Shown: positions 6,809 through 7,002 of the stretch, in pieces
How the letters are laid out: each line of letters opens with the position of its first letter
How positions within the stretch are numbered: position 1 is the stretch's first letter
Origin: Bdellovibrio sp.
Lineage (GTDB): Bacteria > Bdellovibrionota > Bdellovibrionia > Bdellovibrionales > Bdellovibrionaceae
DNA: 7,002 nt
Direction: 5' to 3'
NCBI GenBank assembly: GCA_019104905.1
Contig: JAHRXB010000231.1
Location: 1-7,002 of the forward strand
Notes under the pieces: generated by a model
The model's database searches: none
Seen by the model: the letters and a program-made list of their open reading frames with translations, nothing else
Told to the model about the DNA's origin: nothing
Made by a program: the position numbers and the translations under genes

Positions 6809-7002
6809 ATGAGTTTTCGCAGTGACTTTGAACAGGCGAGGGATTTTCTAATTCTGCACCGATCCGACTACAACTACACCTACAGTCACTTCCAATGGCC
6901 CCAATTTACGGAATTCAATTGGGCTCTTGATTATTTTGACCCCATGGCAGACGGAAATACGAGTACGGCTCTTTGGATTGTCAGTGAATTGGGAGATGAA
7001 AA
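6809..7002 (+). CDS. AMP-binding acyl-CoA synthetase, N-terminal fragment (runs off window)
   Basis: Sixty-four codons plus two bases are visible with no stop; the gene continues past the right edge. The segment reads FEQARDFLILHRSDYNYTY, then W30, FNWALDYFD (36-44), GN (49-50) and ALWIV (54-58). This order matches my recollection of the N-terminal leader of AMP-forming (ANL superfamily) acyl-CoA or acetyl-CoA-like synthetases, where it precedes the adenylation domain. Those enzymes activate a carboxylic acid with ATP and load it onto CoA. The P-loop-like and adenylation motifs that would prove the family lie outside the window, so substrate and even class are inferred from the N-terminus alone. 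The start is well supported by GGGAGG upstream. It is divergent from the metallophosphoesterase operon. Confidence 0.7.
   Translation, partial: MSFRSDFEQARDFLILHRSDYNYTYSHFQWPQFTEFNWALDYFDPMADGNTSTALWIVSELGDE

Overview
The window reads as ordinary chromosomal DNA of a Gram-negative bacterium, most likely Bdellovibrio or a close relative (Bdellovibrionota). This is inferred from a non-canonical FQNC lipobox that I associate with that group, the protein style of the genes, and a moderate GC content judged by eye. No marker gene names the organism directly. Coding density is high. I see no insertion sequence, integrase, tRNA, rRNA, CRISPR array or other sign of recent transfer, and no undescribed multi-gene system.

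Left part (1-2363, plus strand): the 3' portion of a membrane-bound hybrid sensor histidine kinase (end of a Cache-like sensor, one membrane helix, HisKA, HATPase, receiver) runs in from outside the window and stops at 1635. After about 100 bases with no clear terminator or promoter comes a small predicted lipoprotein of unknown function with six cysteines in its mature domain. A GC-rich hairpin at 2332-2351 lies between it and the convergent alaS gene and probably ends transcription from both sides.

Central and right part (2362-6702, minus strand): three tightly packed genes, read from right to left, are a membrane-anchored calcineurin-type metallophosphoesterase, recX (11-base gap) and alaS (start overlaps the recX end by 14 bases). 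The spacing suggests one operon. recX next to alaS recalls the recA-recX-alaS order of enterobacteria and other proteobacteria, but here the metallophosphoesterase occupies the place of recA.

Right edge (6703-7002): a 106-base divergent intergenic region separates the minus-strand operon from a plus-strand gene with a strong ribosome binding site. Its first 64 residues resemble the N-terminus of AMP-forming acyl-CoA synthetases; the rest lies outside the window.

The genes cover signalling, the cell envelope, translation and recombination control, and fatty acid activation. Apart from recX-alaS linkage and shared transcription, I see no evidence that they act in one pathway.
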